Counted from the first letter of the stretch, positions 26,286 to 36,067 are shown. The stretch is 64,000 nucleotides of DNA from Chryseobacterium shigense (GCF_900156575.1 NZ_FTNY01000002.1:372001-436000), one strand, 5' to 3'. Program-made: numbers and translations. Notes: generated from the sequence alone by a model not told the origin.

Positions 26286-26972
26286 TTATTTTTTCTCTGT
26301 AGATCTCTGTAAAACTTCGTCTACCATTCCGTAGCCTTTTGCTTCCTCAGAAGTCATCCAGTAGTCTCTGTCTGAAGACTTTTCTACCCACTCGTAAGTT
26401 TGTCCTGAGTGATGACCAATGATTTCATAAAGCTCCTGCTTTAATTTAAGCATTTCTCTTAAGTTGATCTCCATATCTGAAGCTACTCCCTGGGCACCTC
26501 CTGAAGGCTGGTGAATCATTACTCTTGAATGCTTAAGCGCTGAACGTTTTCCTTTTTCTCCTGCTACAAGTAATACCGCACCCATTGAAGCTGCCATTCC
26601 TGTACAGATTGTAGCGACGTCCGGCTTGATGATCTGCATCGTGTCATAGATTCCTAACCCTGCATAAACACTTCCTCCCGGAGAGTTGATGTAGATCTGG
26701 ATATCCTTGGCAGAATCAGAACTTTCCAAGAATAAAAGCTGAGCAGTTACGATGTTGGCCACCTGATCGTCAATTCCTGTTCCCAAGAAGATAATTCTGT
26801 CCATCATCAGACGTGAAAACACGTCCATTTGGGCAACGTTTAATCTTCTTTCTTCCATGATATATGGCGTAAGATTGGTTGGACCATACATTCCCATATA
26901 CTGATCGGTAACAAGACCGTTATTTCCTAAATGTTTTACAGAGAAATCTCTGAATTCTTTTTTAATGTCCAT
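26286..26972 (-). CDS. clpP: ATP-dependent Clp protease proteolytic subunit
   Basis: 228 residues. Serine peptidase forming the double heptameric barrel that degrades proteins delivered by ClpX or ClpA/C. The catalytic triad is Ser129 (MAASMGA), His154 (MIHQPSGG) and Asp203 (SDRDYWMT). IYINSPGGSVYAGLGIYD is the family signature. An N-terminal extension of about 30 residues is normal as a propeptide. No clpX is adjacent. Confidence 0.96.
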   Translation of the reverse strand: MDIKKEFRDFSVKHLGNNGLVTDQYMGMYGPTNLTPYIMEERRLNVAQMDVFSRLMMDRIIFLGTGIDDQVANIVTAQLLFLESSDSAKDIQIYINSPGGSVYAGLGIYDTMQIIKPDVATICTGMAASMGAVLLVAGEKGKRSALKHSRVMIHQPSGGAQGVASDMEINLREMLKLKQELYEIIGHHSGQTYEWVEKSSDRDYWMTSEEAKGYGMVDEVLQRSTEKK

Positions 26973-27091
26973 ATTTCTATTATGTATTATTAAATATTTT
27001 TCGAAGTTTAAATTACAACTTTTATTCCTAAAATTTTATAGGACTTTTTGTCAGAGAATTCCGGTCTGATGATCAGCAGTATGTCTGCAAT

Positions 27092-29074
27092 CTATCTTTT
27101 TCTATCGATGTAGATGCCTTTGATAGGTGAGTATTCAATAATATCACTTAATCTGATCGAGGCCTGTTTCAGCAGGGTAATCTTTTTGATCAGCTCATAA
27201 TATTTCACTTCATCCGTTTCGCTGTACTGATCCAGCTGTCTTGCTGTTTCTTTGATCAGATAATCAATATATCTGTATTTGTGCAGCAAAACATCTCCCT
27301 GAACCTGTTCCGCTATTTTGTCACCATAATTGGGCGGATAAATATTTCTGGAACCCCAGTTTTCCAGTTCATCCAGAGGAATCAGAGCATCTACTACCTT
27401 TGAAGTGATTTCTTCGTCCATAAAAGCGACAAAAAAGTTTCCGCTTCTTAGCTCGTCTTTTTGAATTCCTTCTTTCACCTGGTTGATGATAATTTCATTG
27501 CCTTTTACTAAAAAGCTATATTGTTCTTCTTCAAAATGCAGAAGGATTTCTTCAATAACGGTAATCTGATATTCTTCGTTTTTCTCGTTGGTTCTTTTCA
27601 GAACAATATCACCAAACATCAGCATATGATCGACAAGTTTACTTTCCATAAACAAAACGTCATACAGATAAGGATCTTCTTTTTCCTCATCCGGAGGCAC
27701 GATTTCAAGCTTGGCCGGAGCTTTTTCTTTTTGCTGCTGAATGTGATGGGTCTGGTTCTGAGTGATTTGTTTCTGAACATCCAGTTCATTGAAAAGACTC
27801 TGTTCCGACAATCCGAATTTATTGGAAACCTCTTTCAGATACACTTCCCTTTTCAGCGCATTCTGTACGAAAGAAACCGATTTTACGATATTCTGGATAG
27901 CTTCGGCCTTTTTGATGGGATCATTTCCGGCATCTTTTAAAAGGATGTCCGCTTTAAAGTCGATGAAATCTGTCGCTTCATTTTCGATGAACTTTTCTAC
28001 ATAATCCTGCGGATGCTTTCTGGCAAATGAGTCCGGGTCATCCCCTTCCGGAAAAAGCAGGACACGAATGTTCATTCCCTCTGTCAAAAGCATATCAATA
28101 CTTCTGAAACTGGCTTTGATTCCTGCATTGTCACCATCAAAAAGAATGGTTACATTTTCCGTCAGCCTTTTGATGAGTTTAATCTGCTCGATGGTCAAAG
28201 ACGTTCCTGAACTGGCCACTACGTTTTCAATCCCTGACATATGAAGCGCGATCACGTCCATATAGCCTTCTACCAGCAGACAGTTGTTTTTTCTGGAAAT
28301 CGCCTGCTTACTCTGATTCAAACCATAAAGAACATTGGATTTATGGTAAATCTCCGTTTCCGGCGAGTTAAGATATTTGGCCGTCTTAACATTATTTTTA
28401 AGAATCCTAGCCCCGAAACCTAAAACCCTGCCCGAAAAACTGTGAATAGGGAAAATAACCCTTTCTCTGAAACGGTCGATTCCGGATGGTGTATTTTCAG
28501 GAAATATAGAAAGTCCTGATTTTTCAAGAATATCTTTGTTATAGCCTTTTTCTTCTGCATAAACGGTGAAGGCATTTTTCTTTTCCACGGAATACCCAAG
28601 CTGGAACTTTTTGATGATATCATCTTTCAGCTCACGTTCTCTGAAATACGCCAAACCGATGCTTCTTCCTTCTTCCGAATCCCAAAGAATCTCCTGAAAA
28701 TAGGTATTGGCAACCTCATGAATTTTATACAGCTGATCTTTTTCGGTCTGTGCATGTTTTGCTTCTTCAGAAAACTCACGCTGATCTTCTTCAATTTCGA
28801 TCCCATATTTTTTAGCAGCGTGGCGAAGGGCTTCAGGATAGGTAAAATTCTCGATTTCCATCAGGAAAGAAATGGCAGTTCCTCCTTTTCCTGTTGAAAA
28901 GTCTTTCCAAATCTGTTTACTCGGTGAAACAACGAAACTCGGAGACTTTTCATCATGAAAAGGACTGAGTCCTTTAAAATTAGACCCGGCTCTTTTCAGC
29001 TGAACGTATTCTCCTACTATCTCTTCTACCCGTATCGTTGAAAAAATTTTATCTATGGTCTGTTTGGAAATCAT
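27092..29074 (-). CDS. dnaG: DNA primase, with degenerate zinc-binding site
   Basis: 660 residues from the ATG at 29074 (MISKQTIDKIF); a longer frame from 29170 adds 32 atypical residues. Makes RNA primers for DNA replication. The N-terminal zinc-ribbon domain is present by sequence (FKGLSPFHDEKSPSFVVSP), but of the four usual ligands Cys-His-Cys-Cys only His40 remains; the cysteine positions are Ser37, Asp58 and Thr61. The TOPRIM catalytic core is intact (LLVEGYMDVIAL and LFDGDNAGIKAS). The C-terminal helicase-binding region diverges, as usual. No rpoD or rpsU is adjacent. Confidence 0.93.
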   Translation of the reverse strand: MISKQTIDKIFSTIRVEEIVGEYVQLKRAGSNFKGLSPFHDEKSPSFVVSPSKQIWKDFSTGKGGTAISFLMEIENFTYPEALRHAAKKYGIEIEEDQREFSEEAKHAQTEKDQLYKIHEVANTYFQEILWDSEEGRSIGLAYFRERELKDDIIKKFQLGYSVEKKNAFTVYAEEKGYNKDILEKSGLSIFPENTPSGIDRFRERVIFPIHSFSGRVLGFGARILKNNVKTAKYLNSPETEIYHKSNVLYGLNQSKQAISRKNNCLLVEGYMDVIALHMSGIENVVASSGTSLTIEQIKLIKRLTENVTILFDGDNAGIKASFRSIDMLLTEGMNIRVLLFPEGDDPDSFARKHPQDYVEKFIENEATDFIDFKADILLKDAGNDPIKKAEAIQNIVKSVSFVQNALKREVYLKEVSNKFGLSEQSLFNELDVQKQITQNQTHHIQQQKEKAPAKLEIVPPDEEKEDPYLYDVLFMESKLVDHMLMFGDIVLKRTNEKNEEYQITVIEEILLHFEEEQYSFLVKGNEIIINQVKEGIQKDELRSGNFFVAFMDEEITSKVVDALIPLDELENWGSRNIYPPNYGDKIAEQVQGDVLLHKYRYIDYLIKETARQLDQYSETDEVKYYELIKKITLLKQASIRLSDIIEYSPIKGIYIDRKR

Positions 29075-29300
29075 AGTGTAAAAATAAGTAAATTTATACA
29101 GATAGAAAAAGTCTTTTGAGCCAGATCCCCGGGAAAGCTGGAGGGTTTGAGTAGCTGGATACAGGAACAAAAAATGCTATTATCTCTATCAGCCTTAAAG
29201 ATAATAAGTTTAAAAAAACAGATTTCCGAATCCATCAATTACCAGCATCATCACTATTCCACTTTTAGTCTCCAACACGCAACCCTCAAACTAAATTCCT

Positions 29301-29308
29301 TATTTTTG
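29301..29308 (+). promoter_or_regulatory. -7 box TATTTTTG upstream of tsaE
   Basis: Exact TAnnTTTG, 14 bases before the ATG at 29323. The 248-base gap to dnaG shows nothing else. Confidence 0.45.
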
Positions 29309-29322
29309 CACAAATTACTTTT

Positions 29323-29730
29323 ATGCAGTTCATTATAAAAAACATCGAAGACTGGCAGGAAGTTGTCGATAAGATCATTCCTGACGTAAAGCATAACATC
29401 CTTCTTTTAAAAGGAAACCTGGGTGCGGGTAAAACGACATTCACTCAATTTCTTCTCAAAAATCTGGGAAGTCAGGATGAAGTGAACTCACCTACCTACT
29501 CTATCGTGAACGAATACACTACGCCTAAAGGAAAGATCTACCACTTTGATCTTTACCGCTTAAAAAACATCGAAGAAGTCTATGACATCGGGATTGAAGA
29601 ATACCTGGATAATGCATTTTTATGCATCATAGAATGGCCTGAAGTGTATGAAGAGGAGCTCTACGGGCTTAAGTACCACACAATGAGCATCGTGAATACA
29701 GGGGATGAAAGAGAAATTTCATTCGAGTAA
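29323..29730 (+). CDS. tsaE: tRNA threonylcarbamoyladenosine biosynthesis ATPase TsaE
   Basis: 135 residues. Small P-loop ATPase working with TsaB, TsaC and TsaD to make t6A at tRNA position 37. Walker A GNLGAGKTTF lies at residues 31-40; YSIVNEY and FDLYRL are family motifs, and IIEWPE holds the acidic residue following the Walker B strand. It precedes ald with a separate promoter box. Confidence 0.93.
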   Translation: MQFIIKNIEDWQEVVDKIIPDVKHNILLLKGNLGAGKTTFTQFLLKNLGSQDEVNSPTYSIVNEYTTPKGKIYHFDLYRLKNIEEVYDIGIEEYLDNAFLCIIEWPEVYEEELYGLKYHTMSIVNTGDEREISFE

Positions 29731-29738
29731 ATATTATG

Positions 29739-29746
29739 TATCTTTG
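29739..29746 (+). promoter_or_regulatory. -7 box TATCTTTG upstream of ald
   Basis: Exact TAnnTTTG match 54 bases before the ATG at 29801. Confidence 0.45.
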
Positions 29747-29800
29747 CTTCATAAATTCAATTGAAAAACAACAACCTGTAAGACATAATTTATTTAAAGA

Positions 29801-30994
29801 ATGAGTACTACAAATATTTTTACTCCTTTTACTGAAGAAGAATTGATGCCGAAAGAAGAAAAGTTGGAGGTTATAAAGAAAGGAAAGCAATTCAGTATTG
29901 GAATTCCAAAGGAGACCTGTCTTAACGAAAGGAGAACGTGCATTACTCCTGATGCAGTACAGGTACTGGTAGAACACGGCCACGAACTCATCATAGAAGC
30001 AGGTGCCGGAGAAGGTTCTTTTTTTACAGATTTACAGTATTCTGAATCTGGAGCAAAGATCACCAATGATCCTAAAGAAGCTTTCGGGCAGGATCTTATT
30101 CTCAAAATTAATCCTCCTACAGAAGATGAGATTGATTATATGAAACCTAATACCTATCTGGTTTCAGCTCTTCAGATCAACCTTAGGGATAAAGATTATT
30201 TCCTCAAGTTGGCGGAAAGAAAGATCAATGCCATCGCTTTTGAATTTATTGTTGACGAATACAAACAGCTTGCCCTGGTAAGACTGGTCGGCGAAATTGC
30301 AGGAACAGTATCGGTCTTGTATGCATCTGAACTTCTCGCCTTATCAAATGGCTTAATGTTGGGTGGTATCACAGGCGTAAGACCTGCAGAAGTTGTGATC
30401 TTAGGAGCAGGAATTGTGGGAGAATTTGCCACAAAAGCAGCTATCGGACTTGGAGCCAGCGTAAGGGTTTTTGATAACTCCCTTTCAAAACTTAGAAGAC
30501 TGCATACTCTTGTGGACAGCCGCGTTCCAACTTCAATTATTGACCCTAAAGAATTAAGCAAAGCATTAAGACGTGCTGATGTGGTGATCGGGGCACTTCC
30601 AAGATTGAATATGACCCCTATCGTTACCGAAGAAATGGTTGCGAAAATGAAGAAAGGCAGTGTAATCATTGATATTACCATAGACAACGGTAAAGTGATC
30701 GAAACATCCGAACTAACAACGATGGAGGATCCTTATATCATCAAACACGGTGTTATCCACTGCGGACTTCCCAATCTTACCTCGAGAATGCCGAGAACTA
30801 CCACAAAAGCAATTTCCAATTTCTTCCTTTCCTATATTCTGAATTATGATGAGGAAGGCGGTTTTGAAAATATGCTGATCCGCAAAAATGAAATGAAGCA
30901 AAGTCTGTATATGTATAAAGGAAGGCATACCAAAAAAGTGATATGCGACCGTTTCGGACTTACTTACCATGATATCAATCTTTTAATTTTCTAA
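29801..30994 (+). CDS. ald: Alanine dehydrogenase
   Basis: 397 residues. NAD-dependent oxidative deamination of alanine to pyruvate. Family features: GIPKETCLNERRTCITPDAV near the N-terminus, the dinucleotide fold VVILGAGIVGEFATKAAIGLGASVRVFD cut here at ILGAGIVGEF (about residues 199-208), and a C-terminal THxxLPN-like segment HGVIHCGLPNLTSRMPR. The first 25 residues extend beyond the Bacillus-type enzyme. Its stop codon overlaps the start codon of the next gene (TAATG). Confidence 0.9.
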   Translation: MSTTNIFTPFTEEELMPKEEKLEVIKKGKQFSIGIPKETCLNERRTCITPDAVQVLVEHGHELIIEAGAGEGSFFTDLQYSESGAKITNDPKEAFGQDLILKINPPTEDEIDYMKPNTYLVSALQINLRDKDYFLKLAERKINAIAFEFIVDEYKQLALVRLVGEIAGTVSVLYASELLALSNGLMLGGITGVRPAEVVILGAGIVGEFATKAAIGLGASVRVFDNSLSKLRRLHTLVDSRVPTSIIDPKELSKALRRADVVIGALPRLNMTPIVTEEMVAKMKKGSVIIDITIDNGKVIETSELTTMEDPYIIKHGVIHCGLPNLTSRMPRTTTKAISNFFLSYILNYDEEGGFENMLIRKNEMKQSLYMYKGRHTKKVICDRFGLTYHDINLLIF

Positions 30995-31365
30995 TGAAAA
31001 AGTTTAAATTCTTTTTAATAGGCCTTGTTCCGGGGCTGATTCTTGTATTTTTTATTTTAAACAAAAAAGGCGCAAGCTGCAGCGGATATCTTCCCAACAG
31101 CCGCGTGATCGCAGAAACCCTGTCTAAAGAGTTCAAATATTCTGAAGACGTCAAAAACGGAATGAGTACTTATAAAATTGATGAGAAATTTATAAAAGAC
31201 AGTATCATTACCACCGGAAAAGTAGATTTCGACAGAAGTCACGCCCAGAAAAAGCCGTGTCCTGACTATGTTATCACGTATCCTGAAAAGAATCCTTCTT
31301 ATGAAATCACTTTTGAAAAATGTGAGGAAACAGTTACGCTGAATTCTTTGAAAAAGCTGAAATAA
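30994..31365 (+). CDS. Membrane-anchored protein of unknown function
   Basis: 123 residues. One N-terminal membrane segment (residues about 5-24, FFLIGLVPGLILVFFIL) followed by a small extracytoplasmic domain with three cysteines (CSGYLPNSRVIAE, KKPCPDYVITYPE, ITFEKCEE) that may form a disulfide. Its ATG overlaps the stop codon of ald by one base, implying translational coupling. I do not recognise the family with confidence. Confidence 0.7.
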   Translation: MKKFKFFLIGLVPGLILVFFILNKKGASCSGYLPNSRVIAETLSKEFKYSEDVKNGMSTYKIDEKFIKDSIITTGKVDFDRSHAQKKPCPDYVITYPEKNPSYEITFEKCEETVTLNSLKKLK

Positions 31366-31536
31366 ATAAATTTTATTTGTAAACATTAAGGAATTAAGAA
31401 ACTTGCTTAAAAATGGATAATTAAGGATTTGATAATGTCAAATAGTAAGCAGCATGCTTTATTATCTTAACAGCTTAAATGCTCTTAATCATCAAATTAA
31501 ACTGATTTTAAATAGTAGCATCAAATAATATTTTTT

Positions 31537-32310
31537 ATGGAAGGCAATTACTATATGATCCACGATTATCTGATATTCATTGGAGTTTCTGCTATTTTCT
31601 TTCTGCTAACGGTCAGCATTTACCTGTTCAGCCAGAACAGCAATTTCAGGAAAAAAAATACCAGGCTGTCTGAAACAAATAAGATCATTGAACAAAAACT
31701 CAATGAAGTTCAGCTGGAACATATCGGCACAAAGCTGAATCCCCATCTGTTTAAGAATATACTGAATTCCGTGCAGTCGCATGCCTACCAGACTTATATG
31801 TCTCTGGATAAGCTGGCGAATGTCCTGGATTATATTTTATACGAAAGCAATAATAAATTTGTAAGCCCGAAAGAGGAACTGAATTTTGCGTTAAGTCTTA
31901 TTGAGATCAATAAAATAAAGATCAACCCTCTTTTTGATTTCAGAATCAAGTCCAAAATCAATAAATCTGATGCGATGTACGAAGAAAAGGTTTTTGCTCC
32001 GCTGATCTCTGTTGATCTTATTGAAAATGCTTTCAAACATACAGATTTTCTGGCTCAGGACTCTTTCATCTCGATCCATCTGGAACTTGAAGACCGTGTT
32101 TTCACCATGAAAGTCAGCAACAAATCTTCTTTAAAGAATATTCTGGAAAAGGAAAACAGTGGTTTTGGAAGCCAATCCCTTGATCAAAGACTTAAAATGA
32201 TTTACAGCAATCATTATCAGCTTGAGAAAAGTTCTAAAAACGGTATCTTCACCGCAGAATTAAAAATCAATTTAGGAGAATTCTATGATAAAGTGCGTTA
32301 TTCTCGATGA
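31537..32310 (+). CDS. LytS-type sensor histidine kinase
   Basis: 257 residues. One membrane helix (residues about 11-32), then a coiled coil and the His_kinase domain with the phosphoacceptor His70 in LNPHLFKN. The ATP-binding part shows DLIENAFKH (N box) and a GFGSQSLDQRLKMIY segment. The sensing part is minimal. Its 3' end overlaps the response-regulator gene by 26 bases, so the two form a pair. Signal unknown. Confidence 0.9.
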   Translation: MEGNYYMIHDYLIFIGVSAIFFLLTVSIYLFSQNSNFRKKNTRLSETNKIIEQKLNEVQLEHIGTKLNPHLFKNILNSVQSHAYQTYMSLDKLANVLDYILYESNNKFVSPKEELNFALSLIEINKIKINPLFDFRIKSKINKSDAMYEEKVFAPLISVDLIENAFKHTDFLAQDSFISIHLELEDRVFTMKVSNKSSLKNILEKENSGFGSQSLDQRLKMIYSNHYQLEKSSKNGIFTAELKINLGEFYDKVRYSR

Positions 32311-32995
32311 TGAACTGCTGGCGATCAGCTATTTAAAACTTCTATGCGAACAGATTGAAAATGTAGAAGTGGTAAAGGCATTCAATGATCCTAAAATTTT
32401 TCTAAGTGAAATAGATAACATCGACTGTAATCTGTGCATTCTTGATATTGAGATGCCGGGAATGACCGGACTTCAGGTAGCAGAAATTATTTCCGGTTCC
32501 AAAAAGATCATCTTTACCACCGCTTATAAAGAATACGCAGCAGAAGCTTTTGATCTGAATGTGGTAGACTATGTAAGAAAACCCATCAAAAAAGAAAGAC
32601 TGATCCAGGCCTTCGAAAAAGCAAAAGAACTGGTAGACGCTCCCCATAAAAAAGATCTGATCGAATGGAATACCAATATCGGGAGAACCATTATTTTTAC
32701 AGAACAGATCGCTTACATTAAAACATCGGAGATCGACAGCCGTGACAAAGATATTATCCTGAATGACGGAACGACCATTGTCCTTAAAAATCTCAGCTTT
32801 AAAACTCTTCTTGAAATGCTTCCTTCCAAAGATTTCGCCCAGGTGAATAAAAAAGAGATCATCGCTCTGGCTTCCATCAAAATATTTTCCACCAACGAAA
32901 TCATTACTACCATTCAGGCGGAAAACGATCATTTTCTCAAGCTTCAGATTGGAGAAGCCTATAAAAATTCATTGATGGAACTGTTCGGAAAGTAG
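32285..32995 (+). CDS. LytTR family response regulator
   Basis: 236 residues. Receiver domain with acidic pair Asp9-Asp10 and phosphoacceptor Asp54 (CILDIEMPGMTGLQ), Thr at IIFTTAYKEYA and Lys in VRKPIKKERL. Residues about 130-236 form a LytTR DNA-binding domain (IAYIKTSEIDSRDKDIILNDG). Works with the overlapping histidine kinase. Targets are unknown; the adjacent small secreted protein is one candidate. Confidence 0.92.
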   Translation: MIKCVILDDELLAISYLKLLCEQIENVEVVKAFNDPKIFLSEIDNIDCNLCILDIEMPGMTGLQVAEIISGSKKIIFTTAYKEYAAEAFDLNVVDYVRKPIKKERLIQAFEKAKELVDAPHKKDLIEWNTNIGRTIIFTEQIAYIKTSEIDSRDKDIILNDGTTIVLKNLSFKTLLEMLPSKDFAQVNKKEIIALASIKIFSTNEIITTIQAENDHFLKLQIGEAYKNSLMELFGK

Positions 32996-33073
32996 ATCTT
33001 TCAGACGTTTGCGGTTTCACTGCAAAATACCGTGGTTTCATTACATCCTTCCCTTTTACACCATCGATCCGGT

Positions 33074-33081
33074 GTATTTTT
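33074..33081 (+). promoter_or_regulatory. -7 box TATTTTTG upstream of the small secreted protein
   Basis: Exact TAnnTTTG match, 23 bases before the ATG at 33105. It supports that start and separate transcription from the regulator gene. Confidence 0.4.
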
Positions 33082-33104
33082 GCTCCAGATTAAATGATTT
33101 TATA

Positions 33105-33494
33105 ATGAAAAATTGTGTGTATGCAGCAGGAATTCTCATATCCGGACTTTGCTTTTCCCAGGAAACAGGTTCAAAGGTGAAAGCCTCCTTTTTCGACGGA
33201 GTTGTGGTGGCCGGATATGTAGATCATGGCGCTTTTATCAACTTTACAGGCCCGAGTGTCAGCTTTACCCATAAAGGTTTGAAACTGATCGCCGGAATGC
33301 TCCCTTCACTACGGATCAAAGAAGATCATTCTGCGGGAACAAAAAACAGTCCGATCACTCCAAACCTGGGCGCAGGTCTTACCGTAGTGTACAAAAAGAT
33401 CGCGCTTCAAATACCGGTTTATTACAATACAAAAACATCTGCAGAAAACGGAGCCTGGAAAGTTGGAATCGGCTTGGGATATTCTTTAAAGTAG
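33105..33494 (+). CDS. Small secreted protein, possible short outer-membrane barrel
   Basis: 129 residues from the ATG at 33105 (MKNCVYAAGILISGLCFSQ), which gives a signal peptide; the frame opens 32 codons earlier without one. The mature part is Gly- and aromatic-rich with alternating hydrophobic strands and ends GIGLGYSLK, like a small outer-membrane barrel. A -7 box TATTTTTG is present at 33074-33081. It follows the LytS/LytTR pair and could be its target (inference). Confidence 0.65.
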   Translation: MKNCVYAAGILISGLCFSQETGSKVKASFFDGVVVAGYVDHGAFINFTGPSVSFTHKGLKLIAGMLPSLRIKEDHSAGTKNSPITPNLGAGLTVVYKKIALQIPVYYNTKTSAENGAWKVGIGLGYSLK

Positions 33495-33555
33495 ATTTTT
33501 TGAAATCAGAAATAGGGGTCGTAGAAGTGAAGTTATTGAGGGCCAAATAATATTG

Positions 33556-33592
33556 TTACCCTTGTCAAGGTTTAAAACCTTGACAAGGGTAA
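33556..33592. repeat. Perfect 37-bp palindrome
   Basis: 18-base arms TTACCCTTGTCAAGGTTT and their exact complement around one central A. No T run follows, so it is not a standard terminator. It resembles dispersed palindromic repeats seen between flavobacterial genes. Confidence 0.8.
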
Positions 33593-33784
33593 AGAATCAA
33601 AACTAGTAAGTTTCGTCCATTTTTTTCAACCTCCCTTTTCCCGCTCCCTGCTGGATAATCTCAATTTCGTTAATCAGACTTAAGGTTTTTATTACATTTT
33701 TTAGAACATTTATTACATTTTAGAAAGAAGGGGTATTTAACATCAATATATTCTCATCAACTTTGCATTAAAATATTAGGAATC

Positions 33785-36064
33785 ATGAACTGGGGAAAAT
33801 ACAGAAATTTAATTTTTTACATACTGACCATCGCCTTTTTTTCCTGCCTGATGTACTTCTTCATCATAGAAGGACAGACGCTGGAGATCGGTGAAAATAT
33901 CGTCAGAAAAACCAATACTGGCTCTACCTGGGAGAATTTTCAGGAATCTTTTAAAGCCAACCTCCACCATCCGCTGGCATTGCTTCTTGCACAGATCGTC
34001 ACCATTATTCTGGTCGCAAGACTTTTCGGATGGATCTGTATGAAAATCAAACAGCCTACGGTAATTGGTGAAATGATTGCTGGGATCGTTTTAGGGCCAT
34101 CACTTCTTGGGATGTACTTTCCTGAATTTTCCGCTTCTCTTTTTCCGAAAGAATCTTTAGGTAATTTACAGTTTCTGAGTCAGATCGGTCTTATTCTGTT
34201 TATGTACATCGTTGGGATGGAGCTGGATCTGAGTGTATTAAGAAAAAAAGCTCACGATGCAGTAGTGATCAGTCATGCGAGTATCATCATCCCTTTTGCG
34301 TTGGGAATCGGTCTGTCCTATTATGTGTATCAGGAATTTGCGCCGGAAGGTATCCAGTTTACATCTTTTGCCCTGTTCATCGCTATTTCAATGAGTATTA
34401 CGGCATTTCCGGTATTGGCCAGAATTGTTCAGGAGCGAAATCTTCAGAAAACCAAGCTGGGAACTATTGTTATTACCTGTGCGGCAGCTGATGATATTAC
34501 AGCATGGTGTATCCTTGCCGCTGTTATAGCCATTGTAAAAGCAGGATCTTTCACCAGTTCTATTTATGTGATCATTATGGCTGTTGCCTATGTATTTTTA
34601 ATGATTAAGATCGTAAGACCATTTTTAAAAAGAATCGGGGATCTTCAGGCGGGCAAAAAAACCATCAGTAAACCGATGGTCGCGATTTTCTTCCTGACCT
34701 TGATCCTTTCTGCGTATGCTACTGAAGTCATCGGTATCCACGCATTGTTCGGAGCGTTTATGGCTGGAGCTATCATGCCAGAGAATGCAAAATTCCGTAC
34801 GCTTTTCATCGATAAGGTTGAAGATGTCGCTTTAGTACTTCTCCTTCCGTTATTCTTTGTATTTACAGGTCTCCGCACACAAATCGGCTTACTGAATGAT
34901 GGTCATTTGTGGATGACGGCAGGATTTATCATTTTAACGGCTGTCACAGGAAAATTCATAGGAAGTGCACTCACAGCACGGTTTGTAGGAATCAACTGGA
35001 AAGAAAGTTTAACGATTGGTGCTTTAATGAATACAAGAGGATTAATGGAGCTTATCGTCCTGAATATCGGGTATGATCTAGGCGTGTTAAGCCCGGAGAT
35101 TTTTGCGATGCTGGTTATCATGGCTTTGTTTACTACATTTATGACGGGTCCTGCTTTAGACTTTATTAATTTTATTTTTAAATCTAAAAAAAGTGACGAA
35201 GAAATGCATGATGGTAATGATTCCAAATACCGCGTACTGCTTTCTTTTGATAAACCGGAATCCGGAAGCACACTTCTGAAGCTGGCTCACGATTTCACTA
35301 ATAAAATGAACGGCAATAAAAGCATCACTGCGATGAATATTGCTCCCGTGGACGAAATGCACGCTTATGATAGCAATGAATATGAGGACGCCCAGTTCAA
35401 AAACGTCATCGAAACGTCACACGATCTGAAACTGGAAGTCACCACCCTTTTCAAAGCGTCTACCGATATTCAAAACGACCTTGCCGGTATTTCAAATAAA
35501 GGAAATTATGATCTTCTTCTGATTATGCTTGGGAAATCAATGTATGAGGGAAGCTTACTGGGAAGACTGCTGGGATTCACCACCAAAATTATCAATCCTG
35601 AAAAGCTTCTGAATACGGTAAAAGGAAAGGGAAATATTTTCAACAATTCTCCTTTTGACGATTTTACGCTTCAGATCCTTGATAAAACCCATATTCCGGT
35701 CGGCATTATGGTAGAGAAAGATTTCAAATCAGCGGATAAAGTATTTGTCCCTATTTTTAACCTGAGCGACTTTTATCTGCTGGAGTACGCAAAAAGACTG
35801 ATCAACAATAACAATTCACAAATCATCATCCTGGATGCTGCCGGACAGATCCGTAATAATATCGAGGTGAAAGAACTGATCAGAAGTATTGAACAGGTAG
35901 CCCCAAATCACATCACTTTATATAACGAGAAAAAGATCGAGAAAGAATTCCTGAACTCACAGGATCTGATGCTGGTCAGCAGCAAAAGCTGGAAAAATCT
36001 GATCGACAGTAAGAGCCTTTGGCTGTCTGATATTCCTTCGACGTTGATTATCTCCAATCCATAG
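33785..36064 (+). CDS. Kef/NhaP-type cation:proton antiporter with C-terminal universal-stress-like domain
   Basis: 759 residues. An N-terminal membrane helix, an extracytoplasmic loop, then about 12 membrane segments (residues about 60-460) with monovalent cation:proton antiporter (CPA2) motifs: PTVIGEMIAGIVLGPSLLG, MYIVGMELDLSVL, CAAADDITAWCILA (the two Asp of the ion site) and MNTRGLMELIVLNIG. Residues about 480-759 are cytoplasmic and resemble UspA-like domains. It probably exchanges K+ or Na+ for H+. Apparently monocistronic. Confidence 0.88.
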   Translation: MNWGKYRNLIFYILTIAFFSCLMYFFIIEGQTLEIGENIVRKTNTGSTWENFQESFKANLHHPLALLLAQIVTIILVARLFGWICMKIKQPTVIGEMIAGIVLGPSLLGMYFPEFSASLFPKESLGNLQFLSQIGLILFMYIVGMELDLSVLRKKAHDAVVISHASIIIPFALGIGLSYYVYQEFAPEGIQFTSFALFIAISMSITAFPVLARIVQERNLQKTKLGTIVITCAAADDITAWCILAAVIAIVKAGSFTSSIYVIIMAVAYVFLMIKIVRPFLKRIGDLQAGKKTISKPMVAIFFLTLILSAYATEVIGIHALFGAFMAGAIMPENAKFRTLFIDKVEDVALVLLLPLFFVFTGLRTQIGLLNDGHLWMTAGFIILTAVTGKFIGSALTARFVGINWKESLTIGALMNTRGLMELIVLNIGYDLGVLSPEIFAMLVIMALFTTFMTGPALDFINFIFKSKKSDEEMHDGNDSKYRVLLSFDKPESGSTLLKLAHDFTNKMNGNKSITAMNIAPVDEMHAYDSNEYEDAQFKNVIETSHDLKLEVTTLFKASTDIQNDLAGISNKGNYDLLLIMLGKSMYEGSLLGRLLGFTTKIINPEKLLNTVKGKGNIFNNSPFDDFTLQILDKTHIPVGIMVEKDFKSADKVFVPIFNLSDFYLLEYAKRLINNNNSQIIILDAAGQIRNNIEVKELIRSIEQVAPNHITLYNEKKIEKEFLNSQDLMLVSSKSWKNLIDSKSLWLSDIPSTLIISNP

Positions 36065-36067
36065 AAT

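Noticed and set aside
27521..27940. 139-codon plus-strand frame opposite dnaG
   Set aside because: Antisense shadow of dnaG; Phe-rich composition typical of the reverse of Lys/Glu-rich coding sequence.
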